64,000 nucleotides of DNA from Georgenia subflava (lineage in GTDB: Bacteria; Actinomycetota; Actinomycetes; Actinomycetales; Actinomycetaceae), in the NCBI RefSeq assembly GCF_009193155.1, contig NZ_VUKD01000006.1, positions 62,001 to 126,000 of the forward strand. The letters run 5' to 3'. The notes beneath the pieces are model-generated. The model did no database searches. It worked only from the letters and a program-made list of their open reading frames with translations, and was not told the origin of the DNA. The position numbers were made by a program, and so were the translations under genes. Every line of letters starts with the position of its first letter. Positions within the stretch are counted from its first letter, which is position 1. Positions 25,705-36,100 of this stretch are shown piece after piece.

Positions 25705-26750
25705 GGCAGCCGGCCGCTCCGAGGCCCCGCCGCCCCGAGGCCCCGCCCGCGCGCGAGCCGGCCGCCCGGCACGGCCGCGCGGTCACCGGTCGTCCTGACC
25801 GCCACCCGGGCACGAGGCCCGAGCGCGAACCCGCCCGCCCGCCCGCGGCTCGCAGGCCGGCGGGCGCGCCCGCCGGCCGGACGCCCGAGAGTGCACCAGC
25901 CACGCCGGCGGCCGGGTCGAGCACCTCCTCCGAGCCTCGGCCCGCCCGCACGGGGGCCCGGCTGGTCCTGGCCCGCCGCAAGGGCCGCGCCGAGGGGGAG
26001 GCCCCGGCGGCCGTGATCACGGGCCTCGCCGCCCGCATGGCCGAGCGGGCCGCCGCGGACCGCCGGCTCCTGCTCCGCCGCGGCGCCTGGACCCTCCTGG
26101 TGCTCGCCGTCCTCGCCGGTCTCGCGTGGGTCCTGCTCTTCTCGCCGCTGCTGGCGCTCGACGCGGAGAGGATCAAGGTCGACGGCGTGGCCGACCCGGT
26201 CGACCCGGCGACGGTGGTCGCCGTCGTCGAGGACGAGGTCGGTACGCCCCTGCTGCGGGTGGACACCGCCGAGGTGGCCGGCAGGATCGCCGAGATCCCC
26301 ACCGTCCGCGAGGCGCAGGTGTCCCGCTCGTGGCCGGACGGGCTGGCGATCACCGTCGTGCCCCGGGTGCCGGTGGCGGCGGCGGCGGCGACCGACGGCG
26401 GCTGGGTCCTCGTCGACGCCGACGGCGTGCAGGTGGCCACGGCCGCGGAGGTCCCCGAGGGCCTGCCCGAGGTGACCGTGCCGCTGACCAGCTCCGAGGA
26501 GACCGCTCCGGCGCTCGACGCCGTCCTCACCGTGCTCGGCGTGCTGCCCGAGGAGCTGCTCGGGCAGGTGGCGCAGGCCGGCGCCACCACCCCCGAGCAG
26601 GTGATGCTCACGCTCGACGACGGCGCGACGGTGCGCTGGGGGAGCGCGGAGGAGAGCGAGCTCAAGGCCGAGGTGCTCGCAGTCCTGCGCGAGGAGCCGG
26701 CGGGCGTCTACGACGTCTCGGTTCCCCGTACCCCGACGACGAGCGCGTAG
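25701..26750 (+). CDS. ftsQ: Cell division protein FtsQ
   Basis: A 349-residue bitopic membrane protein of the divisome that links FtsL/FtsB to the septal synthase. A long disordered Pro/Arg/Ala-rich cytoplasmic tail (residues 1-125) precedes one membrane helix (about 130-150), a POTRA domain (about 155-225, starting LLALDAERIKVDGV) and the FtsQ beta domain. The long tail is typical of Micrococcales. It begins at ATG 25701 overlapping murC; the next gene, ftsZ, is 154 nt away and has its own promoter region. Confidence 0.92.
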   Translation: MRQPAAPRPRRPEAPPAREPAARHGRAVTGRPDRHPGTRPEREPARPPAARRPAGAPAGRTPESAPATPAAGSSTSSEPRPARTGARLVLARRKGRAEGEAPAAVITGLAARMAERAAADRRLLLRRGAWTLLVLAVLAGLAWVLLFSPLLALDAERIKVDGVADPVDPATVVAVVEDEVGTPLLRVDTAEVAGRIAEIPTVREAQVSRSWPDGLAITVVPRVPVAAAAATDGGWVLVDADGVQVATAAEVPEGLPEVTVPLTSSEETAPALDAVLTVLGVLPEELLGQVAQAGATTPEQVMLTLDDGATVRWGSAEESELKAEVLAVLREEPAGVYDVSVPRTPTTSA

Positions 26751-26815
26751 GCAAGATCCGCCGCGACACGCGCGACACACCACGACCGGTCGTTGCTCCG
26801 GGAACCCCACGGACC

Positions 26816-26874
26816 TAGCGTCACCAGTGGCAGAAAATGACATAAGTCTAACCCTGAGGTAGAGGTTGAGGGTT
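26816..26874 (+). promoter_or_regulatory. ftsZ promoter and repeat region
   Basis: This AT-richer stretch between ftsQ and ftsZ holds TAGCGT at 26816-26821 and a TAAGTCTAAC segment near 26843, either of which could be a -10 box. Just downstream AACCCT (26850-26855) is followed by three tandem GAGGT-like units (26856-26861, 26862-26867, 26868-26874), the last forming an inverted repeat with AACCCT. It probably serves ftsZ-specific transcription and control. Confidence 0.5.
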
Positions 26875-26904
26875 GGGCTCCGCAGGACGACGAGAGGGAC
26901 CGAC

Positions 26905-28197
26905 GTGGCGGCACCGCAGAACTACCTGGCAGTGATCAAGGTGGTGGGCATCGGCGGTGGCGGCGTGAACGCCGTCAACCGGATGATCGAGGTCGGGTTG
27001 AAGGGCGTTGAGTTCATCGCCGTCAACACCGACGCCCAGGCACTGCTCATGAGCGACGCCGACGTCAAGCTCGACGTCGGCCGTGAGCTCACCCGTGGGC
27101 TCGGCGCCGGCGCCGACCCGGAGGTGGGCAAGAAGGCGGCTGAGGACCACGCGGAGGAGATCGAGGAGGTCCTGCGCGGGGCCGACATGGTCTTCGTGAC
27201 GGCCGGCGAGGGCGGCGGCACCGGCACCGGCGGCGCGCCCGTCGTCGCCCGGATCGCCCGCTCCCTCGGTGCGCTGACGATCGGCGTGGTCACCCGGCCC
27301 TTCACCTTCGAGGGGCGGCGCCGCGGCGTCCAGGCCGAGTCCGGCATCGAGGCCCTGCGCAACGAGGTCGACACCCTCATCGTCATCCCCAACGACCGTC
27401 TGCTCTCCATCTCCGACCGTGGCGTCTCCGTCCTCGACGCCTTCAAGTCTGCCGACCAGGTCCTCCTCTCCGGTGTCCAGGGCATCACCGACCTGATCAC
27501 CACGCCCGGCCTCATCAACCTCGACTTCGCCGACGTCAAGTCCGTGATGCAGGGCGCCGGCAGCGCCCTGATGGGGATCGGTTCCGCCCGCGGCGAGGAC
27601 CGTGCGGTCCAGGCCTCCGAGCTCGCGATCTCCTCGCCGCTGCTCGAGGCGAGCATCGACGGCGCGCACGGCGTGCTGCTGTCGATCCAGGGTGGCTCCG
27701 ACCTCGGCCTCTTCGAGATCCACGAGGCGGCCCGCCTGGTGCAGGAGGCCGCGCACCCGGAGGCGAACATCATCTTCGGTGCGGTCATCGACGACGCCCT
27801 CGGCGACGAGGTCCGCGTCACGGTGATCGCCGCCGGCTTCGACGAGGGGGCCGGACCGGTCTCCGGGCGGCAGCAGCAGACCGGCCGTCCCGTCGGGCAG
27901 GTAGCCCCGCAGGCCGCCGCCGTCCCGCCGGCCCCCGCTCCCTCGCCGAGCTCGCCGGAGCCGGTCGAGGCGGGCGCCCACCGGGCCGCGCTGCCCACGC
28001 CCGGTGCCACGCCGGTCCCGTCGGCCGCCACGCCCGCCCCCGCGCCGTCGACGAACGGCAACGGCGTGCCGGCCTTCATCGGCGAGGACGGCCGGCCCAA
28101 GCAGCAGCGGGACTTCGAGGTGCCGCGCGTGTTCGACGAGGAGCCGGCCCGCGCGCGCCGTGACGAGGACCTGGACATCCCCGACTTCCTCAAGTGA
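26905..28197 (+). CDS. ftsZ: Cell division GTPase FtsZ
   Basis: The tubulin-like GTPase that forms the Z-ring. Of 430 residues, the GTPase fold covers about 1-315, with the G-box GGGTGTGG at 103-110, the [12 protein letters not shown]7-loop region and [21 protein letters not shown] at the end of the core. A Pro/Ala/Gln-rich linker leads to the C-terminal peptide [11 protein letters not shown], which would bind SepF and FtsW. GTG 26905 is chosen for its ribosome-binding site GAGAGGGA and the conserved [14 protein letters not shown] opening. There is no ftsA, so membrane tethering should be by SepF. Confidence 0.97.
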   Translation: MAAPQNYLAVIKVVGIGGGGVNAVNRMIEVGLKGVEFIAVNTDAQALLMSDADVKLDVGRELTRGLGAGADPEVGKKAAEDHAEEIEEVLRGADMVFVTAGEGGGTGTGGAPVVARIARSLGALTIGVVTRPFTFEGRRRGVQAESGIEALRNEVDTLIVIPNDRLLSISDRGVSVLDAFKSADQVLLSGVQGITDLITTPGLINLDFADVKSVMQGAGSALMGIGSARGEDRAVQASELAISSPLLEASIDGAHGVLLSIQGGSDLGLFEIHEAARLVQEAAHPEANIIFGAVIDDALGDEVRVTVIAAGFDEGAGPVSGRQQQTGRPVGQVAPQAAAVPPAPAPSPSSPEPVEAGAHRAALPTPGATPVPSAATPAPAPSTNGNGVPAFIGEDGRPKQQRDFEVPRVFDEEPARARRDEDLDIPDFLK

Positions 28198-29024
28198 GCC
28201 CGGTGGCGGACGGCACAGCACGCCTGCCGCTCCTGCCCGCCGAGCTCGGCCCCGGCGCGCGTGGTGCCTTCACCACGCGCGCCGGTGGCGTCTCGGCAGG
28301 CCCGTACGCGGCGTCGGGCCCGACCGGTGGGCTCGACCTCGCGCTGCACGTGGGTGACGACCCGGGCGCGGTGGCGGACAACCGTGAGCGGCTCGCGGCC
28401 GTCGTCGGCGGCCCGGTCGCGTGGATGGACCAGGTCCACGGCGCCACGGTGCGGGTGGTCGAGCGGGTTACCGGTGCCAGCGAGGGGGAGTGCGACGGGC
28501 TGGTCGCGGTGCGCGGCGGCGCTGAGGTGCGCAGCGGCGCTGAGCCGCCCGCCGTCGCGGTGCTGGTCGCCGACTGCGTCCCGGTGCTGCTCGCCGACAC
28601 GGGCGGGACCGTCGTCGCCGCCGCTCACGTCGGCCGCCAGGGACTCGTCCGTGGCGTGCTCGGCGCCACGGTCGACGCGATGCGGACCCGCGGTGCCGGC
28701 GCCCTGCACGCCGCGATCGGTCCCAGCATCTGCGGTCGCTGCTACGAGGTGCCCGCGGCGCTGCGCGACGAGGTTGAGGCGCAGGTGCCCGGCACGGCGT
28801 CGTCGACCTCCTGGGGCACGCCCGGGCTGGACCTCGTCGCCGGGGTGCGCCACCAGCTGGACGCCGCCGGGGTGCGGCACGTGGACCACGTGGCGGCCTG
28901 CACGCTGGAGGACGAGCGGTTCTACTCGTACCGCCGGGCCGGTCGCGACGGGACGGGTGCCACCGGTCGGTTCGTCGGCGTCGTGCGCTCCGTCGCGGCG
29001 GGCGGACCGCCGGTGCGGGCGTGA
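28194..29024 (+). CDS. pgeF: Multicopper-oxidase-like purine nucleoside phosphorylase, YfiH/YlmD family
   Basis: A 276-residue protein of the YfiH/laccase-domain family, now known in other bacteria as a purine nucleoside-cleaving enzyme and, in E. coli (PgeF), as an editor of mis-made muropeptide precursors. The metal-binding His and Cys residues are in [29 protein letters not shown] and CGRCYEVP; the C-terminus ends [12 protein letters not shown] 28194 overlaps the ftsZ stop by 4 nt, so it is co-translated with ftsZ. In most relatives ylmE/yggS follows, but here the next gene is sepF. Confidence 0.92.
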   Translation: MSPVADGTARLPLLPAELGPGARGAFTTRAGGVSAGPYAASGPTGGLDLALHVGDDPGAVADNRERLAAVVGGPVAWMDQVHGATVRVVERVTGASEGECDGLVAVRGGAEVRSGAEPPAVAVLVADCVPVLLADTGGTVVAAAHVGRQGLVRGVLGATVDAMRTRGAGALHAAIGPSICGRCYEVPAALRDEVEAQVPGTASSTSWGTPGLDLVAGVRHQLDAAGVRHVDHVAACTLEDERFYSYRRAGRDGTGATGRFVGVVRSVAAGGPPVRA

Positions 29025-29070
29025 CGCGACACGCCGCGCCCACGTGCTCCGGCGGGTCCCGGCGCTGGTC

Positions 29071-29076
29071 TAGCGT
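29071..29076 (+). promoter_or_regulatory. -10 box upstream of sepF
   Basis: TAGCGT in GTCTAGCGTCAGG gives a likely transcript start near 29083, with a leader of about 55 nt and the ribosome-binding site GAGGAG at 29126-29131. Confidence 0.45.
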
Positions 29077-29138
29077 CAGGCACAGCAGCAGGCCGCCCCA
29101 CCGCGGGGCCGGTCAGGGATGAGCACCGAGGAGCAGCG

Positions 29139-29642
29139 ATGGCCGGAACGATGCGCAAGATGATGGAGTACCTGTCGCTGGCGGAGCCGGACGACGAGTA
29201 CTACGACGACGCCCCTGAGGACGCCTACCGCGACGAGGAGGAGCCTCGTCCCGAGCGTGAGCGCACGGAGCGTGCCGAGCGCACCGAGCACCGCGCGGAG
29301 GTCACGCCGATCTCCCGCGCCGCCGCACTGCACACCGAGGAGCCCGTGGTGACCGAGGACCTGCGCCGCATCGTCACCGTGCACCCCTCGACCTACAACG
29401 AGGCCCGCGTGATCGGCGAGGCCTTCCGCGACGGCACCCCCGTCATCATGAACCTCACCGGCATGAGCGAGTCGGACGCCAAGCGCATGGTCGACTTCTC
29501 GGCCGGCCTGGTCTTCGGCCTGCACGGCGCCATCGAGCGCGTGACCAACCGTGTGTTCCTGCTCTCGCCCGCGACCGTCGAGATCGAGACCGACCACGCC
29601 GACAACGACCAGATCCCCGGTCGCTTCTTCAACCAGAGCTGA
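29139..29642 (+). CDS. sepF: Cell division protein SepF
   Basis: SepF anchors FtsZ to the membrane in actinobacteria. The 167-residue protein has an N-terminal amphipathic helix ([12 protein letters not shown] region), an acidic/Arg-rich linker (about 20-65) and the SepF domain (about 75-155) with [18 protein letters not shown], the [12 protein letters not shown] segment that binds FtsZ, and [11 protein letters not shown]. It is 2 nt from yggT, so the two are one unit. The length is normal. Confidence 0.95.
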   Translation: MAGTMRKMMEYLSLAEPDDEYYDDAPEDAYRDEEEPRPERERTERAERTEHRAEVTPISRAAALHTEEPVVTEDLRRIVTVHPSTYNEARVIGEAFRDGTPVIMNLTGMSESDAKRMVDFSAGLVFGLHGAIERVTNRVFLLSPATVEIETDHADNDQIPGRFFNQS

Positions 29643-29644
29643 CT

Positions 29645-29947
29645 TTGTCTCTGATCTTCGGGGCGCTGGACCTGCTGCTGCTGCTCTACCTGCTCGTCCT
29701 GATCGTGCGCCTCGTGTTCGACTGGGTGCAGGTCTTCGCGCGCTCCTGGAGGCCGACCGGAGTGCTCCTGGTCGTCGCCAACGGGGTCTATGCCCTCACC
29801 GATCCGCCGCTGCGCTTCCTGCGCCGGTTCATCCCGCCGCTGCGGCTGGGCCAGGTCAGCCTCGACCTCGGGTTCCTCGTGCTGTTCATCGGGGTGTCCC
29901 TCGCCCGCAGTCTCGTGCGGTACCTCGCATTTCTTACGCTCGCGTGA
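29645..29947 (+). CDS. YggT family membrane protein
   Basis: A 100-residue integral membrane protein of the YggT/YlmG family, with two predicted helices (about 5-22 and 75-97) around a loop holding the conserved ALTDPPLRFLRRFIPP. YlmG is linked to division or Z-ring placement in several bacteria and plastids, but the mechanism is unclear. The start is TTG at 29645, 2 nt after the sepF stop; no ATG or GTG lies nearby in frame, so translation probably depends on sepF. Confidence 0.9.
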   Translation: MSLIFGALDLLLLLYLLVLIVRLVFDWVQVFARSWRPTGVLLVVANGVYALTDPPLRFLRRFIPPLRLGQVSLDLGFLVLFIGVSLARSLVRYLAFLTLA

Positions 29948-29990
29948 TCGCGGCTAATGTCAACGCAGGCACTTCCAGATTACGGTCCGC

Positions 29991-29996
29991 TACGGT
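29991..29996 (+). promoter_or_regulatory. -10 box upstream of wag31
   Basis: TACGGT precedes a predicted transcript start near 30003, giving a leader of about 57 nt to the wag31 ATG. Confidence 0.4.
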
Positions 29997-30059
29997 TGCT
30001 CCCGTGAGCAGCGGGACCGAAGGCTCATGACCGACCGACACGACACCGAGGTGACGACT

Positions 30060-30737
30060 ATGGCGCTGCTCACGGCAGACGACGTCCTCAACAAGAAGTT
30101 CCAGCCCACCAAGTTCCGGGAGGGCTACGACCAGGACGAGGTCGACGACTTCCTCGACGAGGTGGTCAACACGCTGCGCGTGGTGACCGGTGAGAACGAG
30201 GAGCTCAAGGCCAAGCTTGCCGCCGCCGAGCGCCGCATCGCCGAGCTGAGCCGCGGTGAGGGTGCCGGTGACGAGGCCCGCTTCGCGCCGGCCGCCGCCC
30301 CTGCCGAGGAGCCCACGGAGGAGCCGGTCGAGGAGCCCGCCGTCGAGGAGGCCCCGGCCCAGCCGGCTCCCCAGGCGTCCTTCGCCGCACCCGCACAGCC
30401 GACGGCCGCGCAGGCCGCGGCGGGTGGCGAGCCCGAGTCCGCGACCGGGATGCTCGCTCTTGCCCAGCGCCTGCACGACGAGTACGTGCGCAACGGCAAG
30501 GAGGAGGGTGACCGCCTCGTCTCCGAGGCCCAGACCGAGGGACAGCGCATCATCAAGGAGGCCGAGGACCAGCACAACCGGACCCTCACCCAGCTCGAGC
30601 AGGAGCGCTCGCTCCTGGAGCGCAAGATCGACGAGCTGCGCACGTTCGAGCGCGACTACCGCACCCGCCTGAAGAGCTACCTCGAGTCGCTGCTCAGCAA
30701 CGTCGAGAGCGGTGCGCCCAAGGCCGAGGGAATCTGA
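30060..30737 (+). CDS. wag31: DivIVA/Wag31 polar growth organiser
   Basis: DivIVA marks cell poles and septa and directs tip growth in actinobacteria. The 225-residue protein opens with the membrane-curvature domain MALLTADDVLNKKFQPTK and FREGYDQDEVDDFLDEVV, then a first coiled coil, a Pro/Ala/Glu-rich linker (about 75-135), and a long C-terminal coiled coil (about 140-215). ATG 30060 matches the family start; an in-frame ATG at 30027 would add 11 unconserved residues. It has its own promoter and terminator, so it is likely monocistronic. Confidence 0.95.
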   Translation: MALLTADDVLNKKFQPTKFREGYDQDEVDDFLDEVVNTLRVVTGENEELKAKLAAAERRIAELSRGEGAGDEARFAPAAAPAEEPTEEPVEEPAVEEAPAQPAPQASFAAPAQPTAAQAAAGGEPESATGMLALAQRLHDEYVRNGKEEGDRLVSEAQTEGQRIIKEAEDQHNRTLTQLEQERSLLERKIDELRTFERDYRTRLKSYLESLLSNVESGAPKAEGI

Positions 30738-30756
30738 CCCCGGACCACCCAGCCGC

Positions 30757-30792
30757 ACGGACGGCGACGACCCTCGGGTCGTCGCCGTCCGT
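30757..30792 (+). terminator. Intrinsic terminator of wag31
   Basis: A perfect 15-bp stem (30757-30771 with 30778-30792) has a 6-nt loop and is followed by CTTGTCCT. It starts 20 nt after the wag31 stop. Confidence 0.88.
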
Positions 30793-30881
30793 CTTGTCCT
30801 CTCAGGTCCGCCGCCGCGGCCGAGCCTGCGGGTGCGCCTGCGTCGTCGGTCCTCGCGCGGGACCGTGGGAGACTGACCGCG

Positions 30882-31556
30882 ATGGACAGCCAGCCCGAGA
30901 CGCCGCAGCGTCGACGTGACCTCTACCGCGACCCGACCGACGACGCTCCCGTGACCGCGCCGGGAGGACCCGCGGCGACGACCGAGCCGGTGGCGGAGCC
31001 GGCTGCACCCGCGCCGGCGACGTCGTCGCGTCGTCGACGGCTGCTCGTGCTGCTGCTCTCGCTCACGGCACTGATCGCCGTCGTCGACCAGATCACCAAG
31101 TGCCTGGCCGAGGCCCGGCTCGAGCAGGGCGTGATCGTCCCGGTGCTGGGAGACCTGCTCGGCCTCCAGCTCGTCTACAACCCGGGTGCGGCATTCTCCT
31201 TCGCCACCGGGATGACCTGGGTCTTCACCATCATCATGGTGGTCGTCGCCGTGGTCGTGCTGAGGGTCTCCAGGCGCCTGGGGTCCCTGGGGTGGGCGCT
31301 CGCGCTGGGGATGCTGCTGGGCGGCTGCCTGGGCAACCTCTACGACCGGCTCTTCCGCGACCCCGGCTTCGCGCGCGGGCACGTCGTCGACTTCATCAAC
31401 TACAACGGCTGGTTCGTCGGCAACATCGCCGACATCGCCATCGTCGGAGCGGCGATCCTCATCGCCGTCCTCGCCCTGCGCGGCCGGGAGATCGACGGCT
31501 CGCTCGCCTCGGACGCCGCGGAGCGGGCCGACGACGAGCGGGGCACCGATGCCTGA
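30882..31556 (+). CDS. lspA: Lipoprotein signal peptidase LspA
   Basis: The aspartic signal peptidase II that removes signal peptides from lipid-modified prolipoproteins; the iron-binding lipoprotein at 56.4 kb is a likely substrate. The 224 residues begin with a disordered Pro/Ala/Arg segment (1-50), then four membrane helices. Conserved parts are [30 protein letters not shown] and the second catalytic Asp in [14 protein letters not shown] lies 7 nt before the ATG, a weak match to the leaderless -10 pattern. It overlaps rluD by 8 nt. Confidence 0.94.
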   Translation: MDSQPETPQRRRDLYRDPTDDAPVTAPGGPAATTEPVAEPAAPAPATSSRRRRLLVLLLSLTALIAVVDQITKCLAEARLEQGVIVPVLGDLLGLQLVYNPGAAFSFATGMTWVFTIIMVVVAVVVLRVSRRLGSLGWALALGMLLGGCLGNLYDRLFRDPGFARGHVVDFINYNGWFVGNIADIAIVGAAILIAVLALRGREIDGSLASDAAERADDERGTDA

Positions 31557-32481
31557 CACGCGGTCGCTCCCGGTGCCCGACGGCCTCGCCGGGATGCGGG
31601 TCGACGCGGCCCTGTCGAGGCTCCTCGGGCTGTCCCGCACGCGCGCGGCCGAGCTCGCAGCCGCCGGACACGTGACCCTGGACGGCCGGGCCCTGGCCAA
31701 GTCGGACCGGCTCGTCGCCGACGGGTGGCTCGAGGTGACGCTGCCCGACGTCGCACCCGCCGCCGAGGCCGCGCCAGTCGCGGTCGAGGGCATGGCGATC
31801 GTCCACGAGGACGACGACGTGGTCGTGGTCGACAAGCCGGTGGGCGTGGCGGCCCACCCGAGCCCCGGGTGGGACGGGCCCACGGTGGTCGGCGCGCTCG
31901 GCGCCGCCGGGCACCGGGTGTCCACCTCGGGCGCAGCCGAGCGCCAGGGCATCGTGCACCGCCTCGACGTCGGTACCTCCGGCCTGATGGTCGTGGCGAA
32001 GTCCGAGCTCGCCTACACCGTGCTCAAGCGGGCCTTCAAGGAGCGCACGGTCGAGAAGGTCTACCACGCGCTGGTCCAGGGCCACCCCGACCCGTCCACG
32101 GGCACGATCGACGCGCCCATCGGCCGACACCCCAGCCAGTCGTACAAGATGGCGGTCGTCGCCGGCGGCAAGGAGTCCGTCACCCACTACGAGACGCTCG
32201 AGGCGATGGCCGGCGCGTCGCTGCTGGAGATCCACCTCGAGACGGGACGCACCCACCAGATCCGCGTGCACACCGCCGCGGTGCGCCACCCCTGCGTGGG
32301 TGACCTCACCTATGGTGCCGACCCCCGGCTGGCCGCCCGCCTGGGGCTGACCCGGCAGTGGCTGCACGCGGTGCGGCTGGGCTTCGAGCACCCGGCGACC
32401 GGCCGGTGGACGCAGGTGGGCAGCGAGTACCCCGAGGACCTCGCCCACGCGCTGGAGAGCATGCGGGAGGGAGCGCGATGA
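31549..32481 (+). CDS. rluD: 23S rRNA pseudouridine synthase, RluD type
   Basis: A 310-residue RluA/RluD-family pseudouridine synthase. An N-terminal S4 domain (about 14-75, [20 protein letters not shown]) is followed by the catalytic domain with [15 protein letters not shown] holding the nucleophilic Asp, and GRTHQIRVH. RluD modifies helix 69 of 23S rRNA. It overlaps lspA by 8 nt and the GNAT gene by 4 nt, a conserved actinobacterial arrangement. The exact target uridines are inferred from family. Confidence 0.92.
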   Translation: MPDTRSLPVPDGLAGMRVDAALSRLLGLSRTRAAELAAAGHVTLDGRALAKSDRLVADGWLEVTLPDVAPAAEAAPVAVEGMAIVHEDDDVVVVDKPVGVAAHPSPGWDGPTVVGALGAAGHRVSTSGAAERQGIVHRLDVGTSGLMVVAKSELAYTVLKRAFKERTVEKVYHALVQGHPDPSTGTIDAPIGRHPSQSYKMAVVAGGKESVTHYETLEAMAGASLLEIHLETGRTHQIRVHTAAVRHPCVGDLTYGADPRLAARLGLTRQWLHAVRLGFEHPATGRWTQVGSEYPEDLAHALESMREGAR

Positions 32482-33011
32482 GCGACGTGCTCGAGAGCGG
32501 CGACGGCGTCACCGTCGTCCGCGTGGACACCCGGGCGGGGCTGGAGCAGGCCTGGGACGTCCGCCTGGAGGTCTTCGTCACCGAGCAGCAGGTGCCGCTG
32601 GAGGAGGAGGTCGACGACCTCGACACCGCCTCCACGACGACGCACGTGCTCGCCGTCGACGACGCCCGCGGACGGGCCCTCGGCACCGGACGCCTGCTGA
32701 GCGATCCCGGCCACCCGGGCGAGGTCCACCTCGGACGGCTGGCAGTGCGTGCCGAGGCCCGCGGGCGCGGCATCGGGGCCAGGCTCGTGGTCGCCATCGA
32801 GGCGCTGGCGCTGGCCGAGCACGCGGTGAGTGCCGGTCCCTCCGACGCCGGCGGCCCGGACACGCGGGCGCTGGCCGTCACCGTGGTGCTGTCCGCCCAG
32901 GAGTCCGCGCTCGAGTTCTACCGCCGGCTCGGCTACTCCGTCGTCAGCGGCGAGCGGTACCTCGACGCCGGCATCTGGCACCAGGACATGGCACGCACCA
33001 TCAGCTCCTGA
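32478..33011 (+). CDS. GNAT family acetyltransferase
   Basis: A 177-residue protein of the GCN5-related N-acetyltransferase superfamily, close to the ElaA/YjcF-like group. The acetyl-CoA loop is [17 protein letters not shown], preceded by the strand VHLGRLAVR, and the C-terminal [19 protein letters not shown] is typical. The opening [19 protein letters not shown] is the usual ElaA-like signature. The acetyl acceptor is not known. ATG 32478 overlaps the rluD stop by 4 nt. Confidence 0.9.
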   Translation: MSDVLESGDGVTVVRVDTRAGLEQAWDVRLEVFVTEQQVPLEEEVDDLDTASTTTHVLAVDDARGRALGTGRLLSDPGHPGEVHLGRLAVRAEARGRGIGARLVVAIEALALAEHAVSAGPSDAGGPDTRALAVTVVLSAQESALEFYRRLGYSVVSGERYLDAGIWHQDMARTISS

Positions 33012-33120
33012 GCGCGCCGGTACGTCAGGCGCCGGAGGCGGCTGTTCTGCGACGACCCACTGGCCGGCCCGCCCGCGGACCACGCCGCCCCATGACGACA
33101 CGCTGGACCCGACACGCCGG

Positions 33121-33141
33121 GCCCCGGCGACGCGCCGGGGC
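33121..33141 (+). terminator. Possible terminator between the GNAT gene and dnaE
   Basis: A 9-bp perfect stem (33121-33129 with 33133-33141) has a 3-nt loop. There is no T-tract, but it lies between the GNAT stop and the dnaE promoter where a terminator is expected. Confidence 0.45.
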
Positions 33142-33181
33142 GGGCCGCGCCTGCCTGGCCGGACCTGTCGGTACCCCGACC

Positions 33182-33187
33182 TAGACT
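33182..33187 (+). promoter_or_regulatory. -10 box of dnaE
   Basis: TAGACT is followed by 6 nt and then the dnaE ATG at 33194, predicting a leaderless mRNA; no ribosome-binding site is present. Confidence 0.6.
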
Positions 33188-33193
33188 GGCCCC

Positions 33194-36100
33194 ATGGCTG
33201 CCGGAGGATCTGATGACTTCGTCCACCTCCACGTGCACACCGAGTACTCGATGCTCGACGGCGCCGCGAAGCTGGACCCGCTCTTCGACGAGGTGAACCG
33301 GCTCGGCCAGAAGGCCATCGCCATGACCGATCACGGCTACATGTTCGGGGCATACGACTTCTGGTCGAAGGCACGCAGCGCCGGCGTCAAGCCGATCATC
33401 GGCGTCGAGGCCTACCTCACCCCGGGCACCGCCCGGGCCGACAAGACCCGGGTGCGCTGGGGCGACGACTCCCAGAGCGATGACGACGTCTCGGCGCGCG
33501 GCTCCTACACCCACATGACCATGCTCGCCCGCACCACCGAGGGCATGCACAACCTGTTCCGGATGGCCTCGCTCGGCTCCCTGGACGGGCAGATGGGCAA
33601 GGCGCCGCGCATGGACCGCGAGCTGCTCACCACGTACGGCCAGGGTCTCACCGCCACGACCGGCTGCCCCTCCGGCGAGGTCCAGACCCGCATCCGGCTC
33701 GGCCAGTACGACGAGGCCGTGCGCGCCGCCGCCGAGTTCCAGGACATCTTCGGCAAGGAGAACTACTACGTCGAGCTGATGGACCACGGCCTCGACCTGG
33801 AGAAGCGGGTCATCAAGGACCTGCTGCGCCTGGCCAAGGACATCGACGCACCCCTGCTCGCCACGAACGACTCGCACTACGTCAAGGCCGAGGACCACAC
33901 CACCCACGACGCCCTGCTGTGCATCAACTCCGGGTCCGTGCTCGCCGACCCGAACCGCTTCCGGTTCACCGGCGACACCTATTACGTGCGCTCCGCAGCG
34001 GAGATGCGCCACCTCTGGCGCGAGCTGCCCGAGGCCTGCGACAACACGCTCCTGGTGGCCGAGCAGTCCGACGTCGAGTTCCGCACCGCCGCCCAGGGCG
34101 CCAACTACATGCCCGTCTTCGAGGTCCCGGCGGGCGAGGACGAGCACTCCTGGTTCGTCAAGGAGGTCGAGAAGGGGCTGCACTACCGCTACCCCGAGGG
34201 CATCCCGGACCACGTGCGCAAGCAGGCCGAGTACGAGGTCGGCGTCATCACCCAGATGGGCTTCCCCGGGTACTTCCTCGTGGTCGCCGACTTCATCAAC
34301 TGGGCGAAGTCCCGCGGCATCCGCGTGGGCCCCGGCCGTGGCTCGGGCGCCGGGTCGATGGTCGCCTACGCCATGCGCATCACCGACCTCGACCCCCTGG
34401 TGCACGGCCTGATCTTCGAGCGCTTCCTCAACCCCGACCGTGTGTCGATGCCCGACTTCGACGTCGACTTCGACGAGCGCCGGCGCGGTGAGGTCATCGA
34501 CTACGTGACCCAGAAGTACGGCGACGACCGCGTCGCCCAGGTCGTCACCTACGGCACGATCAAGGCCAAGCAGGCCCTGAAGGACTCCTCCCGCGTGCTC
34601 GGCTACCCGTTCGCGATGGGGGAGAAGCTGACCAAGGTGATGCCGCCGTCGGTCATGGGCAAGGACATCACCCTCTCGGGCATCTTCGACCCCAAGGACA
34701 AGCGCTACGCCGAGGCCGAGGAGTTCCGCCAGGTCCACAGCACGGACCCGGAGGCGCAGAAGATCGTCTCGACCGCCCAGGGCCTGGAGGGCATCAAGCG
34801 TCAGTGGGGCGTGCACGCCTGCGCCGTCATCATGTCCTCGGAGCCGCTGATCGACATCATCCCGATCATGCGCCGGCCCCAGGACGGGGCGATCATCACG
34901 CAGTTCGACTACCCGACCTGCGAGGGCCTCGGGCTGCTGAAGATGGACTTCCTCGGCCTGCGCAACCTCACGGTCCTCGACGACGCGCTGAAGAACCTCG
35001 AGATCAACGGCAAGGAGCAGGTCGACCTCGAGACCCTGCCGCTGAAGGACGAGAAGACGTTCGCGCTCCTCGGCCGCGGCGACACCCTCGGCGTGTTCCA
35101 GCTGGACGGCGCCGGCATGCGGACCCTGCTGCGGCTGATGCGCCCGGACGACTTCGAGGACATCTCCGCCGTCGGTGCCCTGTACCGGCCGGGCCCGATG
35201 GGTGCGAACTCGCACACGAACTACGCGCTGCGCAAGAACGGCCAGCAGAAGATCGAGCCGATCCACCCCGAGCTCGAGGAGCCGCTGCAGGAGATCCTCG
35301 GCACCACCTACGGCCTGATCGTGTACCAGGAGCAGGTCATGGCCATCGCGCAGAAGGTCGCCGGGTACACGCTCGGCCAGGCCGACCTGCTGCGCCGCGC
35401 GATGGGCAAGAAGAAGAAGGCCGAGCTGGACAAGCAGTACGCCTCCTTCGAGGGCGGCATGCTCGAGCGCGGCTACTCCGCCGCGGCCGTCAAGGCGCTG
35501 TGGGACATCCTGCTGCCGTTCTCCGACTACGCGTTCAACAAGGCGCACTCGGCCGCCTACGGCGTCGTGTCCTTCTGGACGGCGTACCTCAAGGCGAACT
35601 ACCCGACCGAGTACATGGCCGCCCTGCTCACCTCGACGCAGGACAACAAGGACCGGCTCGGGCTGTACCTGGGCGAGTGCCGGCACATGGGCATCACCGT
35701 GCTGCCCCCGGACGTCAACACCTCGGCGGCGAACTTCACCCCGGTCGGCACCGACATCCGCTTCGGCCTGGCCGCGATCCGCAACGTCGGTGCCCACGTG
35801 GTGAAGGCGATCATCGAGACCCGCGAGGAGAAGGGCGAGTTCACCTCGTTCACCGACTTCCTCGACAAGGTCCCCGCAGTCGTCTGCAACAAGCGCACGA
35901 TCGAGTCGCTGATCAAGGCCGGTGCGTTCGACACCCTCGGGCACACGCGTCGTGCCCTGGTGGCCCGGCACGAGGAGGCCATCGACGCGGTGGTCGACGT
36001 CAAGCGCAACGAAGCCGTGGGCCAGTTCGACCTCTTCGCCGCCCTCGGCGGGGACGACGGCGCGGCCGGCGGGTTCACCGTGGAGATCCCGGACCTGCCC

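Noticed and set aside
29025-29138. A remnant of ylmE/yggS between pgeF and sepF
   Set aside because: Only 114 nt, with no recognisable PLP-binding motif in any frame; it holds the sepF promoter and leader.
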